Part shown: one piece after another, positions 38,996 through 52,642 of the stretch
How positions within the stretch are numbered: the stretch's first letter is position 1
Layout of the letters: each line of letters starts with the position of its first letter
From: Athene noctua
Taxonomy: Eukaryota > Chordata > Aves > Strigiformes > Strigidae
DNA length: 64,000 bases
Reading direction: 5' to 3'
NCBI RefSeq assembly: GCF_965140245.1
Contig: NC_134038.1
Location: 43,706,348-43,770,347 of the forward strand
The notes under the pieces: generated by a model
The model's database searches: none
What the model saw: only the letters and a program-made list of their open reading frames with translations
What the model was told of the DNA's origin: nothing
Position numbers and translations under genes: made by a program

Positions 38996-39680
38996 GTAAG
39001 GAAGAATTAGATGACTCACTCATGACAAATGCAAGATAGTTTGCTTTCTGTCCTAGCTTAACACTATCTACTGACAACCAAGAGGTGACACAGCTATGGG
39101 GTAGAAATACACTGCTCTCACTTTTTGTGATCCTCAAATTGGCCACTTTGTGCTTGGATCCTCAGAATGGTACATTACCTGATTTTAGGGTGAAAAAGAG
39201 AATAGATGTCTTTTTCCCTTTCAGTATGACACAGTACCATGTTACAAACATGGACTGCACATCACAAAATTGGTTTCCCATAACACTTTGGTTATAGAAA
39301 TGTCTGTATTTGTATTGTATCTGATTTACCAAGGCTACTCGTTCCAGTATTTGACTGCTTGGCGCTGCTTTCCCACCTGGAAGACTAAATCTCAGCATAC
39401 CTTCAGTTCTTTAATTTGTAAGCACTAGGAGAATAAATTTACTCCCACTAAACAGTAACTTCATAAGCAGCTCAGTAGGACTGTTTGTAGAGTGATGTAG
39501 CATAATGTATTCTAAACCCCATGAAAACTGGTCCAGTCGTGTTTAATGAATACTTTCTGCCACCATTTAAATCTATTAAGAGAAAGAAAAAGTGTCTTTA
39601 CAAGAGACCTTTGCTTACTGTATTGTTAGTACTTTTTTCCTGACAATCTTAAAGGGTGCACCACCACTTCATTATTTCAG

Positions 39681-39762
39681 TGTAACGAGAGCATTCATCT
39701 TACCATTTCTGACTTACAGATATCCTCAAAGATTACAGTTTTTAACACCAGGAAATGTAAAG
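39681..39762 (+). CDS. Candidate coding exon, phase-compatible with 38,685-38,995
   Basis: An 82-nt segment between a good acceptor (cttcattatttcag|TGT) and a donor (TGTAAAG|GTAATA). Joined in phase 0 to the preceding candidate it reads CNESIHLTISDLQISSKITV then FNTRKCK, leaving one base. The protein is unrecognised. Confidence 0.22.
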
Positions 39763-39899
39763 GTAATAGAATAGCGGCTTTCCCGTTTACTGACCATTAT
39801 CTTTCAAAACTCTCCTTTCCTTCCCCCCAGCGTTGTTGCCTCATTAATCTCCACGCATGACTGAAAGTGTTAAAAGCTTTCATGAGCGATTAATTACAA

Positions 39900-40160
39900 A
39901 AAGACGTCGGGGGACATTTCCCATCGTTTTCAACAGCACTCTCTGTTGCGGCACAAAGCACATTTTGAAATATTCCTGCTTCGGAACCCCCCCGATACTG
40001 CCCCTCCCAAGTTAGAGACTTTTAATCTCAACACTTGACCCAGAAACGGAGCCAACCGGCTCGCCCCGGAGCTCGGTAGCCGACCGTGCCCGCGGGCCGG
40101 GGTGGCCGGGCTAAGATCTCCCCCCAGCGGCCACCACGCTGCTGCCGTTCTTCCAAGGTT
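39900..40160. promoter_or_regulatory. Isolated CpG-dense patch, possible promoter or enhancer
   Basis: In AT-rich surroundings this stretch is GC-rich, with about a dozen CpGs in the 75 bases from 40,043 (ggctcgccccggagctcggt, then gcccgcgggccggggtgg). No known gene starts here. It lies about 12.5 kb past the MRPL15 3' end. It may be an unmethylated orphan island. Confidence 0.4.
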
Positions 40161-41481
40161 TTGTACGTTAATTTGGGGACAAAAAAAAACCCACTCCCAC
40201 ACTTCAGCCTTAATTCTAATTTCTTGTAAGGCAGTGGCGTTGATGGGTGTACTTCTCACTGTATAGATCTGTACGGATTTTCCTGCTGATAGCAGCACAT
40301 ATCACCATACTTGCAAAACTCTGCAGATTGGCACTGCAACTGACAAAAAATATTCCAAGTGGTTTAAAACCAAATTCAATCCCATAAACTGATTTTTTGC
40401 ATGCTGCTTTGTTCCAGCTTTGCACCCGTTTCCACTTCCACTCTGTGGTTTTTTTCACTTGCCACCCCTAAACAAGAAAGATGGATCTTGTTGATCAGTG
40501 TTAGAAAGAAACAGACATCAATCACTTTATTCACCAACAGCACAAACCCCACAGAGCTGAAAAACACTGTTGCAAGCTGCAGACTGCTGCTGCTCCCCTC
40601 CTCACCCCCGGACTTTGATGCAGGAGCAGCCAGCTCAGCCCTTACAGGGCAGGTGGCTGCTTCACCTTGCTGGTACTGGTGTTTTAGCAATAAGCATATT
40701 TCGGTGGCTAAATCCCCTTAGGAGGTGCTGGGAAGTATCAGCCAGTCTCTTTCTTGAGCTGTAAAACACAAGTAGGCTCTGCAGGCCCCATGCATAGCTG
40801 AATTACCTCCTCATGTCCTGCTGAGTCACACAGGCAGGTGCTCTCTCTCAGCTCCAGCCAGGGCAGAAAAGGAGCTGGTTCCTCTCCCAAAGAAAACTAC
40901 TAGCAAAGAAAGAGAGAGAGACTTTTTCAGGCAATTTAAAAATAGTTCACATCTGCAAAAGAAATTTATGCACAAGTTTATGTTTGTCTGGGTAATCAAT
41001 AAAAGTCACTGCCAAGTCACACATGGCATAAATTAGGAAAAAGGGTGAATATTCATCTCAGAAAAAGTTAGGAAATTGTCCTGGTAATGAAAATATTTTC
41101 CTAGGCTGATAATATCTTCCAGTATTTTTTATTCTCTGTATTGTTTGTGCTTTACATGTTTCTGACACTGATCAACAAAATCCATCCCATTTGTGAGTGG
41201 CAAGTGAAAAAAAATGCAGAGTAAGCGGAGACAAAACCAGAACAAAGCAGCATGTAAAAATTCAACTTACTGAGCTTAATTGGTATTATATGCACTTGGA
41301 ATAGTTTTGAAAGTTGATGTGAAAGCAGAAGGTTATAGTTCTAACTTTTCTAACCTTAAAGGGCTGTCAACTTTGTATAAATCACACCACAACAGGAAGG
41401 GTTGTTTTTACTTACTGTTACAAGTCGTATTAAGACTGCTGCAACTGAAAAATATTTTGGGGAAAAATGTTTCTCTTTCAG

Positions 41482-41603
41482 TTTTGACAAGATATTTTGT
41501 GGATTTGATTTCATTACTTCCCTCTTCACTCAGTGCGTCTTTGTGTGCATGTTTCCAACAGCACCAGCAGCAGGAGACACGTGCCCTCACCCATGGCTTA
41601 TGA
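41482..41603 (+). CDS. Candidate terminal exon of the 38.7-kb model
   Basis: After a strong acceptor (aatgtttctctttcag|TT) a frame in the right phase continues for 39 residues (LTRYFVDLISLLPSSLSASL, later QQHQQQETRALTHGL) to TGA at 41601-41603. An AATAAA lies near 41,898. The intervening 1.7 kb contains the CpG-dense patch at 40 kb. Support is splice sites and phase only. Confidence 0.18.
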
Positions 41604-44600
41604 GCAGCACCCCTGTTGAAGCCTGGCTTCTCTAACTGAAGTCTGGGTGCTGGCAGCTATGTTTGCTGGTGTCTAATGAGAAGATTTCATATTTATCGGT
41701 GGGGACACATGAGCCTCCTCTCCCAGACTGGCTGCTCGTCTTCATGGGGCTTGTTGGACACTTCAACTCCTCTGTCAAGCAGAACTGAAACAGTTAAAAA
41801 AAGATTTCAAAAGAAATGGTGAAGGAGCCAAATGGATACACAGACAGTACTTTGTACTTCATGTTTGCAAGTGTATGATAAATGCAGTTGCATTATGAAT
41901 AAAATACAGGTAAAATCCCCATGAATTGGTAGAAAAGCTTGTAATATAAAAGAAAGTGTATGAATAAGCGACCTGACTCCTTGGATAGTCAGAAGTATCA
42001 GTAAAGCTCTTGCAATTCTAGATACAACGCAATCAGAAGCCGCAGAGCTACATGCCTTAGTTCCTAAAATGCAAAGTTCTGACAAAGGCACGTGGTTCTC
42101 AAAGATCAGCCTCTTCTTTACTATGATGGTAGTTGGCAATAAGAGCAGGCAGAGCTAGGCCCATGACTGTCCTGCCTGGGTTTGCTATTATTCAGAGAAA
42201 GGAAAGATAATTCTTCCTGCATCACCAGGTGGCAGCTGATAGCGAGGGCAATGCAGGTGAGCTATCAGAGGAGAAAAAACTCCTCCAAAAGCCCTTGCTA
42301 GACCAGGAGTCAGGTCACCCCTTTGGCTCCCAATCCAGCTGCAAGTGGCAAGTGACCTGGAGTGGGTGGCACACAAGCTGCTCCCCATGCAGGTCACAGC
42401 CCTAGAGAGGAGGACACAGCAGCACCTGCCTGGGTCACAGGGCTCTTTGTGTGCCATCATCTCCAGGCTGGGACATTACTGGAGGACTGTAACCACCACA
42501 CAAGGGAGTTTTCAGGAGTTTGGAGGACAGGGGGTTGCTCTGAGTATTTCCCCTGGCTGTGCCTGCACACATTCCCATGCCTGTGCTGCTGGAGCCCCGC
42601 ACCACCCTTTATTCTGGAGCAGACATACGGCCCTAGATCTACCCTAGGGCACCTGCTACTTGGGTACTGCTGCTACCACTGTAAGTAGAGCAGCACAGGA
42701 CTGACAGACTATACAAGTTGCCTGAGGCTCTGAGTAGGTTTTCCAGAAGTGATTTCTACCTGGCCATGGAGACAGAGCCATAACAGATGCCCTGCTTTAT
42801 TCCCTGTAGGCACAAGAAACTTTATTTTTCACCTAAGAACACTTGAAAGCTTTATTTTTCTCCACGACACTGTTTTGAACAAAGGCAGAAATCCTGCATT
42901 TGTGGCCTAAAATAATGAAAACAATTGGCTTAGTCTGACCAATGAACAAAATTCCCATTACCCAAAAAAAGAAAGAAAAAGCAAAAGAGAATCATTATAT
43001 ACTGCCTTCCTTATAAACTCAAAGACCACATTCAAGGCCTGCAGGGTCCCCATTACTTAGTTTTCAAAATGAAGAATTTAAAGTCTCTTTATCACTTGTA
43101 CCTGGACAAAGTCTCCTTTACCTGTTCTGTGACTCTTGTTCATAGCTAATCATTAGCTTTTCACTGTAAATGAAATTAAGATAGAAGCCAATTTTTGTGA
43201 ATTTTAAAAACAATTATTCAAGTTGACTATGCAAATGAACTACCTTTAACCTTGTTTGTGAGCTCCTTCTGGAGATACACCAAGGACAGCTGCAAACACA
43301 AGTGAGAAAACACAGCTTTCCTTTCAGGCAAATATTACTGGGTGACAGTTTTGAGACACTCACCAAATTGAACCATCAGATTTTCAGACAGGGAAGAACT
43401 CTGTTGTATGTGCATGTTGGGACAGCTTTGCTGTCCTCATTCCTAGTGTCATGGCACTGTGAGGGAGCAGCAGGGCAGGGGCTGGCTGCCCATCCTGTCC
43501 CACTGCCCCAACCAGGAGCAGAGCAGCCCTGGAGCAGAGCAGACGAGGGCACCAGGGCTGCTCCAGCCCTGGGGCATTGGGCACCTCCCACAGGGCACTG
43601 GCTGGTGGGTCAGGCAGGGATGGTCAGGCTTGGTGGTGGCCTTGCAGCCCTGCAACAAAACTGTGAAATCTGTGATGACAGAAAAAAGAAAAAAATAAAA
43701 AGGCCACAATGGTGCGGGCTACTCCACAGAAAAAAAAAAAAAAAATCAAATCAGGTTTGTGTAGTGTCAGAGCACCTGAGTCCCAGACTTTCAGAAAGAT
43801 GATGGCTATGATGGAGGCTCGTATTGCTCAGAGACTGGAATCTGCTGCCTTTGATGGAGATTTTTGCCTTGGGAATGCTAGCCCTCTCTCCAGAGGTACA
43901 TCCTATCAGAGAGAGTTAGCAGATGAAAAAAAAAAAAAAATAATCTGTGGATTCTGAAATACAGAACCTTTATTTTTGCATGGGCTAATTAGAAACATGC
44001 CACAGATACAGAACCAGAGCCATACGTAAAGTTCTGAGTCAGATATAAGATTATCTGAAGGAAAAAAAGCCTGCCTTTTCCTTTCAACAACACAGGGCTT
44101 CTGCAAGTTCCCAGTTATTTCATTCAGGAAGAATCAAAGTTTCCTTTCAGCCACAGAAAAACATTGAGCTCTGACTCTTTGTGTAGCCAAACACAGGGCT
44201 AATAGCAAAGAGTCATGCTGAATCAACCAAAATGTTTATTTCTAATATTTAAAAAAACATGTAAATGATAAAAAGGTTGTTAAAAGATAAAAAATTCCTC
44301 CAGTCCCAAGGATGGCTCTGAAAAGGCTTCACTGGGCTTCAGTATATGATTTTGAGTGAAAGCCATTAACATGGAGAACCACTGAGAACCTCTGCAGTCT
44401 ACTTTTGGAGTCAACGATTATTCTTACAAGACTGCTTTGGTTTACATTGTTGGGGCTGCTTCCCCAAATTTATATGATTACTCCTTTTGATAAAGGTCAC
44501 ACAAAATTCTCATAAGTATATTATACTTCTGAAATGTTAATCTAGATAACCAAATTAAAATCAGAAGCATTCTGGAAATGTTTTAGCTAGGTTTTACTTT

Positions 44601-47289
44601 TCCTCTTTAATAGAGAGTTCACGAAGGCACAGTATTCAAAGCATTTCCATCAGGATCAGCAATGATGATGAACAGGTGGCAGTGTCATTTTAAGATGCTA
44701 CCCCTGGTCAGCAGACACCAGTAGATAGAAAATTCTGCAACTCAAAGAATCCAAAAGCAAATGTAATGGGATGTTCTCTAAAACAGATGAGCAAAGAGAA
44801 TGCAACTACCAAGGTCAGCCATGATTTTATGAAGGAGAAACCACAAAAGGACCATATTCTGAACTTACCACTGATTGCCAACAGCCATCTCACAGTCTGC
44901 ACAAAGCAGCTGCAACGTGCAGCTCCCAGGAGACCACATGCAAAACATTTGTGGTTCCAGTATTCAGCTTGAACAAGCTTTCAAGATACCTTAACTTCAC
45001 GTTTAGAAGAGTACACTAGGAACACTAAAAAAAAGGGCCAAGAGTGGTGATGAAATAAATTAACTATTCACTTTGAAGTTTAAACCTTCCAGACTGAGGA
45101 AAGAAAGAAAGAAACAAACAAAAAGTAAACAGTGACTGAACCAGAATTGAGTAAATTCCCACAGGAATAAATGCATCTGGTCACTAGGTGTCAGCCTTGC
45201 CCGCGCCAGAAGGACACTGGCCCTTCTCCCCATCCCGGTGAGCAGATGCAACTCTCAGCACTACAAATCATCACAACAGTCTTGTAATTCGGGGAAAGGA
45301 GCAGCGGAAGATGTTGTTTGTGTGGGATGCTTATGTACCTGGTAATATAATAATTGCTACCCTCAGGTTTGGATGCTGGAAACAACAACATGTTTCTCCC
45401 ATGCTGAGACGTGACTGGAGGTGAAGTGCAGAGACAGCAGAGGAGATATACTCTGAAACAATGAATAAATCAGCAGGGTATAAGCAATGAATCAGTAACT
45501 GTTTTGCAAGCCTCACAGTATTTACTGTTTATCCTAAAGCACCAGTTCCTGGAATAATGCCATCACATGAAAATGCTGGCTCCCACTTAAATCTGCTTCT
45601 AGCCTTGCTGGATACAGGAACAATGCTTGGAAACAAGATCCCTGCAGGGCTGAAAACTCTAAGGACAACAAAGAAAACCTAAAATAATCTTTAAATAATT
45701 TATTGAATGCTTACAGTTCAGAACAGTACAGTCAGCAGAAACAAAGAGTAATTAAACATGCAGCATTTTCAGTGGTGTTTGCAGAATACTGGTACATTTC
45801 TGATTTTGGAATCTCTCCAGATGGAGACTTTCATACCTTGATGCTCATGCTCCCAAGTCTGCACAGACCATCTTTTCTTTCACTAGGGCCAAGTACAGTA
45901 CCACAGCAGCATGTGCCGCCATTGCAGTTTCCTAATATGCTGCAAGCAAAGTCATTCAGCTCAGCTGAGAACTGGGAAAAAACAAGCACTTTCCACAAGA
46001 AACAGTAAAAATTACTTGACAGCTTTTTACCCTCCATTTTCTTTTAGGTCCTCTTAATGGACAGATAAGCTTTTCCACAATAAACAAAGAAAAAAAATCA
46101 TAGCACCCCAGTGCTTGGATTCCCTCAGATAACAACCCAGGTAGAAATTTTGCAACATGTTCACATCCTCCCTAGGGTAATTCAGTTCATGGTCACTCCA
46201 CAGCAAACAACTGTCTTTAACGATGAACCTGGAAGGGCTGGAGCCTTCCAATACCAACAGTAACAACAAAATTCAACAACAAAGTCACAATTAGCCCAGA
46301 CACTTCACAAGTCCTAGAAGTCAGGGCAGCAGCAATGTCCCAACAGCCAAGTCCAACATAAAACCAGTAGAATAATATTTTGACTGGAACAGTCTCAAGC
46401 TTAGTACATGGCCCATACTCTGACTGCCTGCTGGTGATTAGCACAATTGCCTTGCCAAAAAAAAAAAAAAAAAAAAAAAAGGGCTTACTGACTGTCTGTT
46501 CACTAAACCCAAATACATTATGAGGTTTTGGGAACCCAGAATCATTGAAAACAGGAGAAATAGCAAGTCTAAATCTGTGGGGATCAGTCCCAAATCTGTC
46601 TTTTATACAGACAACACAATTCATTACAGTAGTTGTAGGAGGGACCCTAGGAGACACACTGAACTGCATGTTCTCAGAGAGCAGTGAGATAACATCTATG
46701 TTTAAATATCTCAATTACCTTCTCTAACCAAGCACTTGCTGATGCAGACACCTCAGAAGGGCACTACTGTCCTCTCCCAGTTTTTCTTTTGCAAATTCAG
46801 GTGACTTTAATTTCCATGCTTTGCTTACAGAGGAAACACATACATTAGAGTTAGCACAAACATCAGCAATGTATTGTACAACGGCCAGAGGTAGGCAGCC
46901 AAATTTTGAATGGCAATACCAATGCAAGGCTGGGAACTGGGAGTCATCCACCTTGAGGCAGAGGCTTCCCAGTGGGAATGCCACTGATTTCTATCACCTG
47001 AAAAAGCTGCTGTCTCCGATAGCTGTAAAATAACACTGATTGTCTGATTGCTAGCATTTCACCTCTTGTGACACCAAGATGTCCTCTGACTTGTTTTTTT
47101 ATTACATCAGAATGCTTATTTTCAAAGACACATACAACCTAGTACATCAAGCCTCAGAAGCTCCTGATGGTGAGTTAGGCAATCCACACTGGTGATATGT
47201 GGATCCCTAAGGAGAACTCCCAACCCTTAACTTCATGCATCTCAGGGCACTGAAAATACAGAGTGGGATTCAGTTCCAGATACTTAAGT
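41604..47289. other. Intergenic stretch with moderately GC-rich patches
   Basis: GC-richer blocks near 42,190-42,660 and 43,440-43,650 carry overlapping open frames on both strands, as expected from low stop-codon density. There are A-rich tracts at 43,731-43,745 and 43,927-43,940, a (GAAA)n-like run near 45,098, and A24. No gene is recognised. Confidence 0.5.
46457..46480 (+). repeat. A24 homopolymer
   Basis: An uninterrupted run of 24 A residues. It may be the tail of a retroposed copy on the plus strand, but I do not recognise the upstream sequence as a parent gene and see no clear target-site duplication. Confidence 0.97.
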
Positions 47290-47350
47290 TCACAGAATCA
47301 CAGAATCATCTAGGTTGGAAAAGACCTTGAAGATCATCTGGTCCAACCTT
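47290..47350 (-). mobile_element. CR1 LINE 3'-end remnant, reverse orientation
   Basis: A short block (cacagaatcacagaatcatc, then taggttggaaaagacctt and atctggtccaacc) is the reverse complement of a CR1 3' terminus with its repeated octamer end. The rest of the element is missing or unrecognisable. Confidence 0.85.
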
Positions 47351-50300
47351 GGGTGTATACAAGCATGCTATATGTTAAAACTACTGTCACAGTCAGTGGA
47401 GCCTAGAGTGCAATTTGGTTGCTCAAATACCTGCTTCAGGCTAAACACAGTGATTCTCCAGGCTCTACTGACTATAGCAACCAATCACATTACTACTAAG
47501 AAATGAGCTTAAACAATTGTCTATATGTGAGCAATGGAAATTTAGATCTGCATTAATTTTGAAATGAAGACAATACCTTGCTATACTAAATTTATAGGGA
47601 ATTTGGATTCTAACATTTGAAGCTTTGAACCCCAGCTACGTTCAAAGTAAAGAAAGCATCTCCCTTGTCAGACATTATGAGTGAATTTATTTTCTTAACT
47701 GAAGGTATTCCACATTGGGAACAAGGCAAACTACACCAGAATAAAAAAAATTAAATCCAGAGAGCTAGTTTACTGTAATTTTACACATCAACTTATCTTT
47801 GATAGACTGTTCTACGTACACAAACCCCTAGCTGTCGTTACCGGCCCAAAGAATAATAATAAAAATACTAACATAGACTTTCAGGCTAACCCTCCCAGAT
47901 TTATAGATTACAGACTAGACAGGACAATCCTATGAGGAGACAGAATGAACCTTACAAAGGGTATGTTCCCAATAATGCAAAGAAAGATGATTTGGGCATT
48001 GACGCGTTGAACACAAAATTGCCTATCCATTCAGACATATCTTGTGGGTGCAATTCTGAGTTAAGTGCACAGACACCCTTCTGGAAGTGCTCCCTGGATC
48101 TGAATAAACTCTGAATCCACTGCTCAAAGGGCCCTCCAACCCAGTTGGCCTGTGTCTTGGAATCTACAAGGTTAACAAGTAAACAACATTGCTGTTGACA
48201 TTTTTAACAACAAAAGCAACACCAGTCCAGGAAACTCAAGCCACGAAAAACCCCCTCATATAAACAGATGCAAGAATGATCAACACTTTTCCTGCTCCAG
48301 AGGCACATAAAACAACCAGATTTTCAAACGCAGAGTGGGCCAGACAGGATGACACTGTGAGAATGATTGAGCCCTGTAGTTCCCACCACTACAACAGGAG
48401 AAGCAGAAGAGGCCTTGGGAAGATGCAGATGCAACTGAGGGAATATTAACCAAAGGAGACAGAATAAATCTGAGGATAGTCTACTTCCACTGAGAAACCA
48501 ATAATTCTCTAGATAATGCCATATATTTCTGCTACAAAACACCAAGATAGGTCACCCGGGCTAAGAGATGAAGAAGCTTAAAAAGTTCATAATTTTCCTC
48601 TTAATGGGTAAGAGTTCTGTCACACCTGGACTTCTAACTACATCTTTTCATAGTCTAAACCATATCAATAAACTGAAACACAGACTGTGAGTCATGTAAA
48701 ACTATTCCCATCTGATCATCAATCAGGAAATTTAAAGAAATAAACCTGCATATGGAACATTATGCTGTGTCTGTCCAAAATGGCCATTTTCTTTCTTATT
48801 TTAGATATACGTAAATATAAACTTAAGTATTTAAAATACAAAGCTTGTGCAACAATTTCAAATTAAGATACAATTTTTTACAGAACTTGTAAGTACTCAA
48901 CAGTGCAAAACTAGCTTTGCATTAGCATTTTAAGTTTTAGCAGTAAAATAGAAAATAATAAAATAGCAATGGGAAGCTATCTTCATAATTGATCACTTTT
49001 ATATGACTTCCTGGAACACTAACATCAATTGTGCTTGCATGTCAAAACAATGTTGGCACACTGCCAGCGAAGATTCAGATCAGGGCCACTGATTTATTCA
49101 TTTATCCCTTTTTGGAAATGAGTGAATGGCAGAGTCAACTTTTAGTTGTTAAACACAAATACTGTAATATGAAGTATAATGAATTAAAAGCCAGCCGGTC
49201 TTTGTTGTACATAAGTAAAAAAGAAAACGCACCTATTTTAACTTGCTTCAAGTCTGTAGTCAGCCACCTGTAAGTATAGTATTGACTGGCTGCTGTTAGT
49301 CAATCTCATAAGAAATAGGTGATTTCTAATTATCAAGGTATGATACAACAAGATATATACTCATTCAGAGGCCCTTATTTTTATTTCAGTCTCACATATG
49401 TAATCAGTTTTATCAAGGAACCATTTCAAAGTATGATGTTGTTGACAAAAATTGACACAGCTTTCAGTATTTTGTGGCACAAATGTTTCTTTTCCTTAGC
49501 TACTTGATAATGCTTTTCCGGTTACACCAGATTGGGTGCTTCTTGCCATGTAATACATTGTTGCATATGAAAAACCCCTATCAAAACAGGATATCCAAGG
49601 CAATCATTCATCTTATGAACATGAAAACATGGCACATATTCCTAAATAAAGAGAATGGCCTTAGATGCCAGTGCTGGCTTAGAGCCTTACATCAGTGAGC
49701 CTGACCCTCATATAAACAAGAGTCCACTGGGAAGCTGTTTATTACAGATTTATTAGAACCCTTGTCAATAACTTACTTGTGCTTTTGATAATTCTGTATT
49801 TGGTTGCCAGGAGACTTGTTCCTGACGAGATAAAGTGAACAGGAAATCCTCTATAGCCTTGTCACTTTTTTCACTAGTAAATAAAAATCAGAACAACCAT
49901 TATAAAATACCAGCTACTGTAAACAGAAGAGAGGAAAAAAAGGCGAGCATTGCATGTTTTAAATAAAGCAACATACAACCCTTCTTGCCCTCTCCAATTA
50001 TAAGATGATAAAAGATCACCTTTATAAAGCAGAATGACCGGATTTTGTGGAACGTGGCTGTTTTGGCTCCAAGGTATTTGTAGCGTTATAGTATCAGAGC
50101 CAGGATACAGCTGCCTTGTGACTAAGACGTCGTTCACTGAATAAGTGCTATCCAATCCCTCAACGTCACCAGACATCTGTTTCCTGTTTTCATTCTTTCT
50201 TTCACTGTTATCATTTTATCCGAGTTACCCTTTCACCTGAAAACCATTTAGAAACCTAAAGAAACCAGCGTGTGCACGCGTGTGTATATCAAAGAAGTCG

Positions 50301-51878
50301 ATTTACAAAAAAAAATTGCTGAGAGCAATTTGTTCATTTTAATACAAAGAGCAGGAGTGGAAACAAAGTTGCCTTCCCCCCCCCCAAATACACAATGATA
50401 CATAAACACTTTTGTCTTCTGGTCTTCACTAATATGACTAACTTCCTTCTTAGCTTCCAGTTAAGTAGCTTTCCTGTTGAGTACCACCACCTCCACAAAA
50501 TACAATTGTGAATTGATTCATAAAAACAGAAACATTATGGCACAAATAAGGGAAGGCAATAAATACTCTTTACCCCCCCAACTCCTTCCCAAATGGAGGC
50601 AGTAGTATTGTAATAACAAAAAGAAAAAAAAAAGAAAAAAAGAAGTATTGCTTGTCATTTAAGGTTCCAAACCAACAATCATCAGGATGCAGAACAGGAT
50701 ACATCTAAAGTGAGAAAGTTATTTGCTTCACATTCAAGTTAACACTAGCTATACTTTTTTTGGCACACAGTATTATTCTTAATGTGCCAAAAAAGCGTTA
50801 TAAATGATTCCAAAAAAGCGTGCACCTTATAAAATATGAATGTTAACACCACTAAGACCAAATTCCTGCTATTCACAATCCAATTTTATATTGGTGTTGT
50901 TTTGCTATGTTTCACCTATACTTAAACCACAAATGAGGAGAAAACCATTACTGATAGTATCTAACACACATCAATACACAATGAAGAGTACATTGTCAAA
51001 AATTAGTGACTTTCCATTGTTAATCTCTGGATTAGAGAGAAATAGAAAATTTTTTTATTTTGTTTTGTGATTACAGATGCTCATATTAACTGACTAGGTA
51101 GTTTGTTGAGTGAAGCAAAAATCTGGGCTGGTTGACAAACACCAATGAAAAACTTCACCTGCTTCTTGTTATTCTCTGAAAGGAAAATGTTTAAAATTTT
51201 TTTCTTCCCCCTCCTTGAGGCACATCAGCAAAATACAGGTGTTATACAGGAGAAACAGGAGATTCTGGCACTCAGATGGCTTTCCCTAGGAGATGAGATG
51301 GTTTGGCAGCTACAGGAAACTCTAAGTAGCATTTCCAAAGGCACCTGAAAATTGGAAAGCAAGATTTCTCATGTTCCGCTCTTCTGGACCGTTTCCTGCA
51401 TCCTAATAACCAAATTATCCCTACTTTAAAGCCAAATTCAACTTCCATTAATTATGAAGCATCTCATTAACTTCTGAGGAGTCAGAGAAAGTTCTGATAG
51501 ATTAATTTACGTCCCCTCTCTCATCTTTCAATTTACTGCTTCGTTCATCATCCCAAATGCCCAATCCTAAATTTCTGTATGAAACCAAGAATACTCTTAC
51601 ATAGTAAAAATACAGTATTCCGGGGAGATTAATGAAACAAACATTTATTGTAAAATGCTTTAAGACTGTATCGTTGGTGTGAATAAAATACTGTTTTCTG
51701 TAAAAATAGTTTGTTCATAATTTTTCACATCTAAACTCCTTTGTCCACTGTCACGTATGCAATCCACAATCAAGCAGAAAACTGAATCCTAGCTGTGTAC
51801 TTTGTCCATCACATGCCCATCCTTCACAATCTACTGTCACTGTCTAACACTCATTGACTCTGGATTCTGCTATGCATT
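47351..51878. other. AT-rich intergenic DNA downstream of MRPL15
   Basis: No gene is recognised. It contains a C12 tract near 50,379, an A/G-rich run near 50,620-50,643 and the inverted/direct repeat at 50,756. Confidence 0.55.
50756..50821 (+). repeat. Inverted repeat overlapping a 12-bp direct repeat
   Basis: ttttttggcaca (50756-50767) is exactly inverted as tgtgccaaaaaa (50783-50794) around a 15-base spacer. The right arm overlaps ccaaaaaagcgt (50787-50798), which recurs exactly at 50810-50821 with ataaatgatt between the copies. Confidence 0.93.
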
Positions 51879-51884
51879 TTTATT
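51879..51884 (-). terminator. MRPL15: Candidate MRPL15 polyadenylation signal
   Basis: On the minus strand an AATAAA hexamer lies about 760 bases past the MRPL15 stop codon. It is the first canonical hexamer I find downstream. A second lies at 51644-51649, and a weaker CATAAA lies near 52,540. The 3' UTR length is therefore a guess. Confidence 0.35.
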
Positions 51885-52642
51885 AATGACATTACATTTG
51901 TGTCTGGACAAATTTTAAATTGTTTGAACAATAAAAGCCACTGATTTAAGATAGATGTTTTTTCTCCTAAATTTAGATAGAAAGTTCTCTTAAACTGCAC
52001 ACCCTGTCTTTCTCAATCATATCTGAAGGAATAAGACAAAAATCAAGACCTCTCAAGCTCTAGAGCCATTGATGGCAGTAGCAAAATCCAAAACATTGCT
52101 ATGGAATTGAATAGCTTAATTAATTCTTCTGTACTTTGTTATTTCTGGTTGTGTTTAAATTTTCCCCATCCAAATATAGGTGGTCCACTTCTTAGAGGTA
52201 TTCAAGATACCATTTTCTAAAACATAAATTATAGTGTTATATAACATGACTGTAAAACTAAGTTTTGTACAGCCATGCTTCTGATTTCAAATTGAGGGGG
52301 AAAAAAATATAAACTATTAGATCAAGTTAAGCCTTGGAATCATCCTCTGAAATAAATGCAACATTGAAACATTCTGTCTGAAAAAATATCTGGCAAATCA
52401 TCACAAGAGAAAGTGCCCCAACACATACTTCATGTCAGACTCTATACCATTTCCAAGTGTTAAGACTTTTCATATTATGACAATAAAAAAAGTTGAGAGC
52501 TACAGCAGAAGATTACATAAACAAAAATTTATGTTTTGTCTAGTACAACAGGAGTCTTAAAAAAATAACAAACACCACTTCATATCCATTATTTCATACC
52601 CAGATGTTTCCTGTACACCTGCTGTTGTCTCCAGTCCTGAAC

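Noticed and set aside
43302..43802. 166-codon frame at 43.3 kb, with overlapping frames on both strands
   Set aside because: Lies in a low-stop GC-rich patch and runs into an A-rich tract. No domain and no splice partners.
46217..46714. 165-codon minus-strand frame crossing the A24 tract
   Set aside because: It reads through the homopolymer as poly-Phe and contains nothing recognisable.
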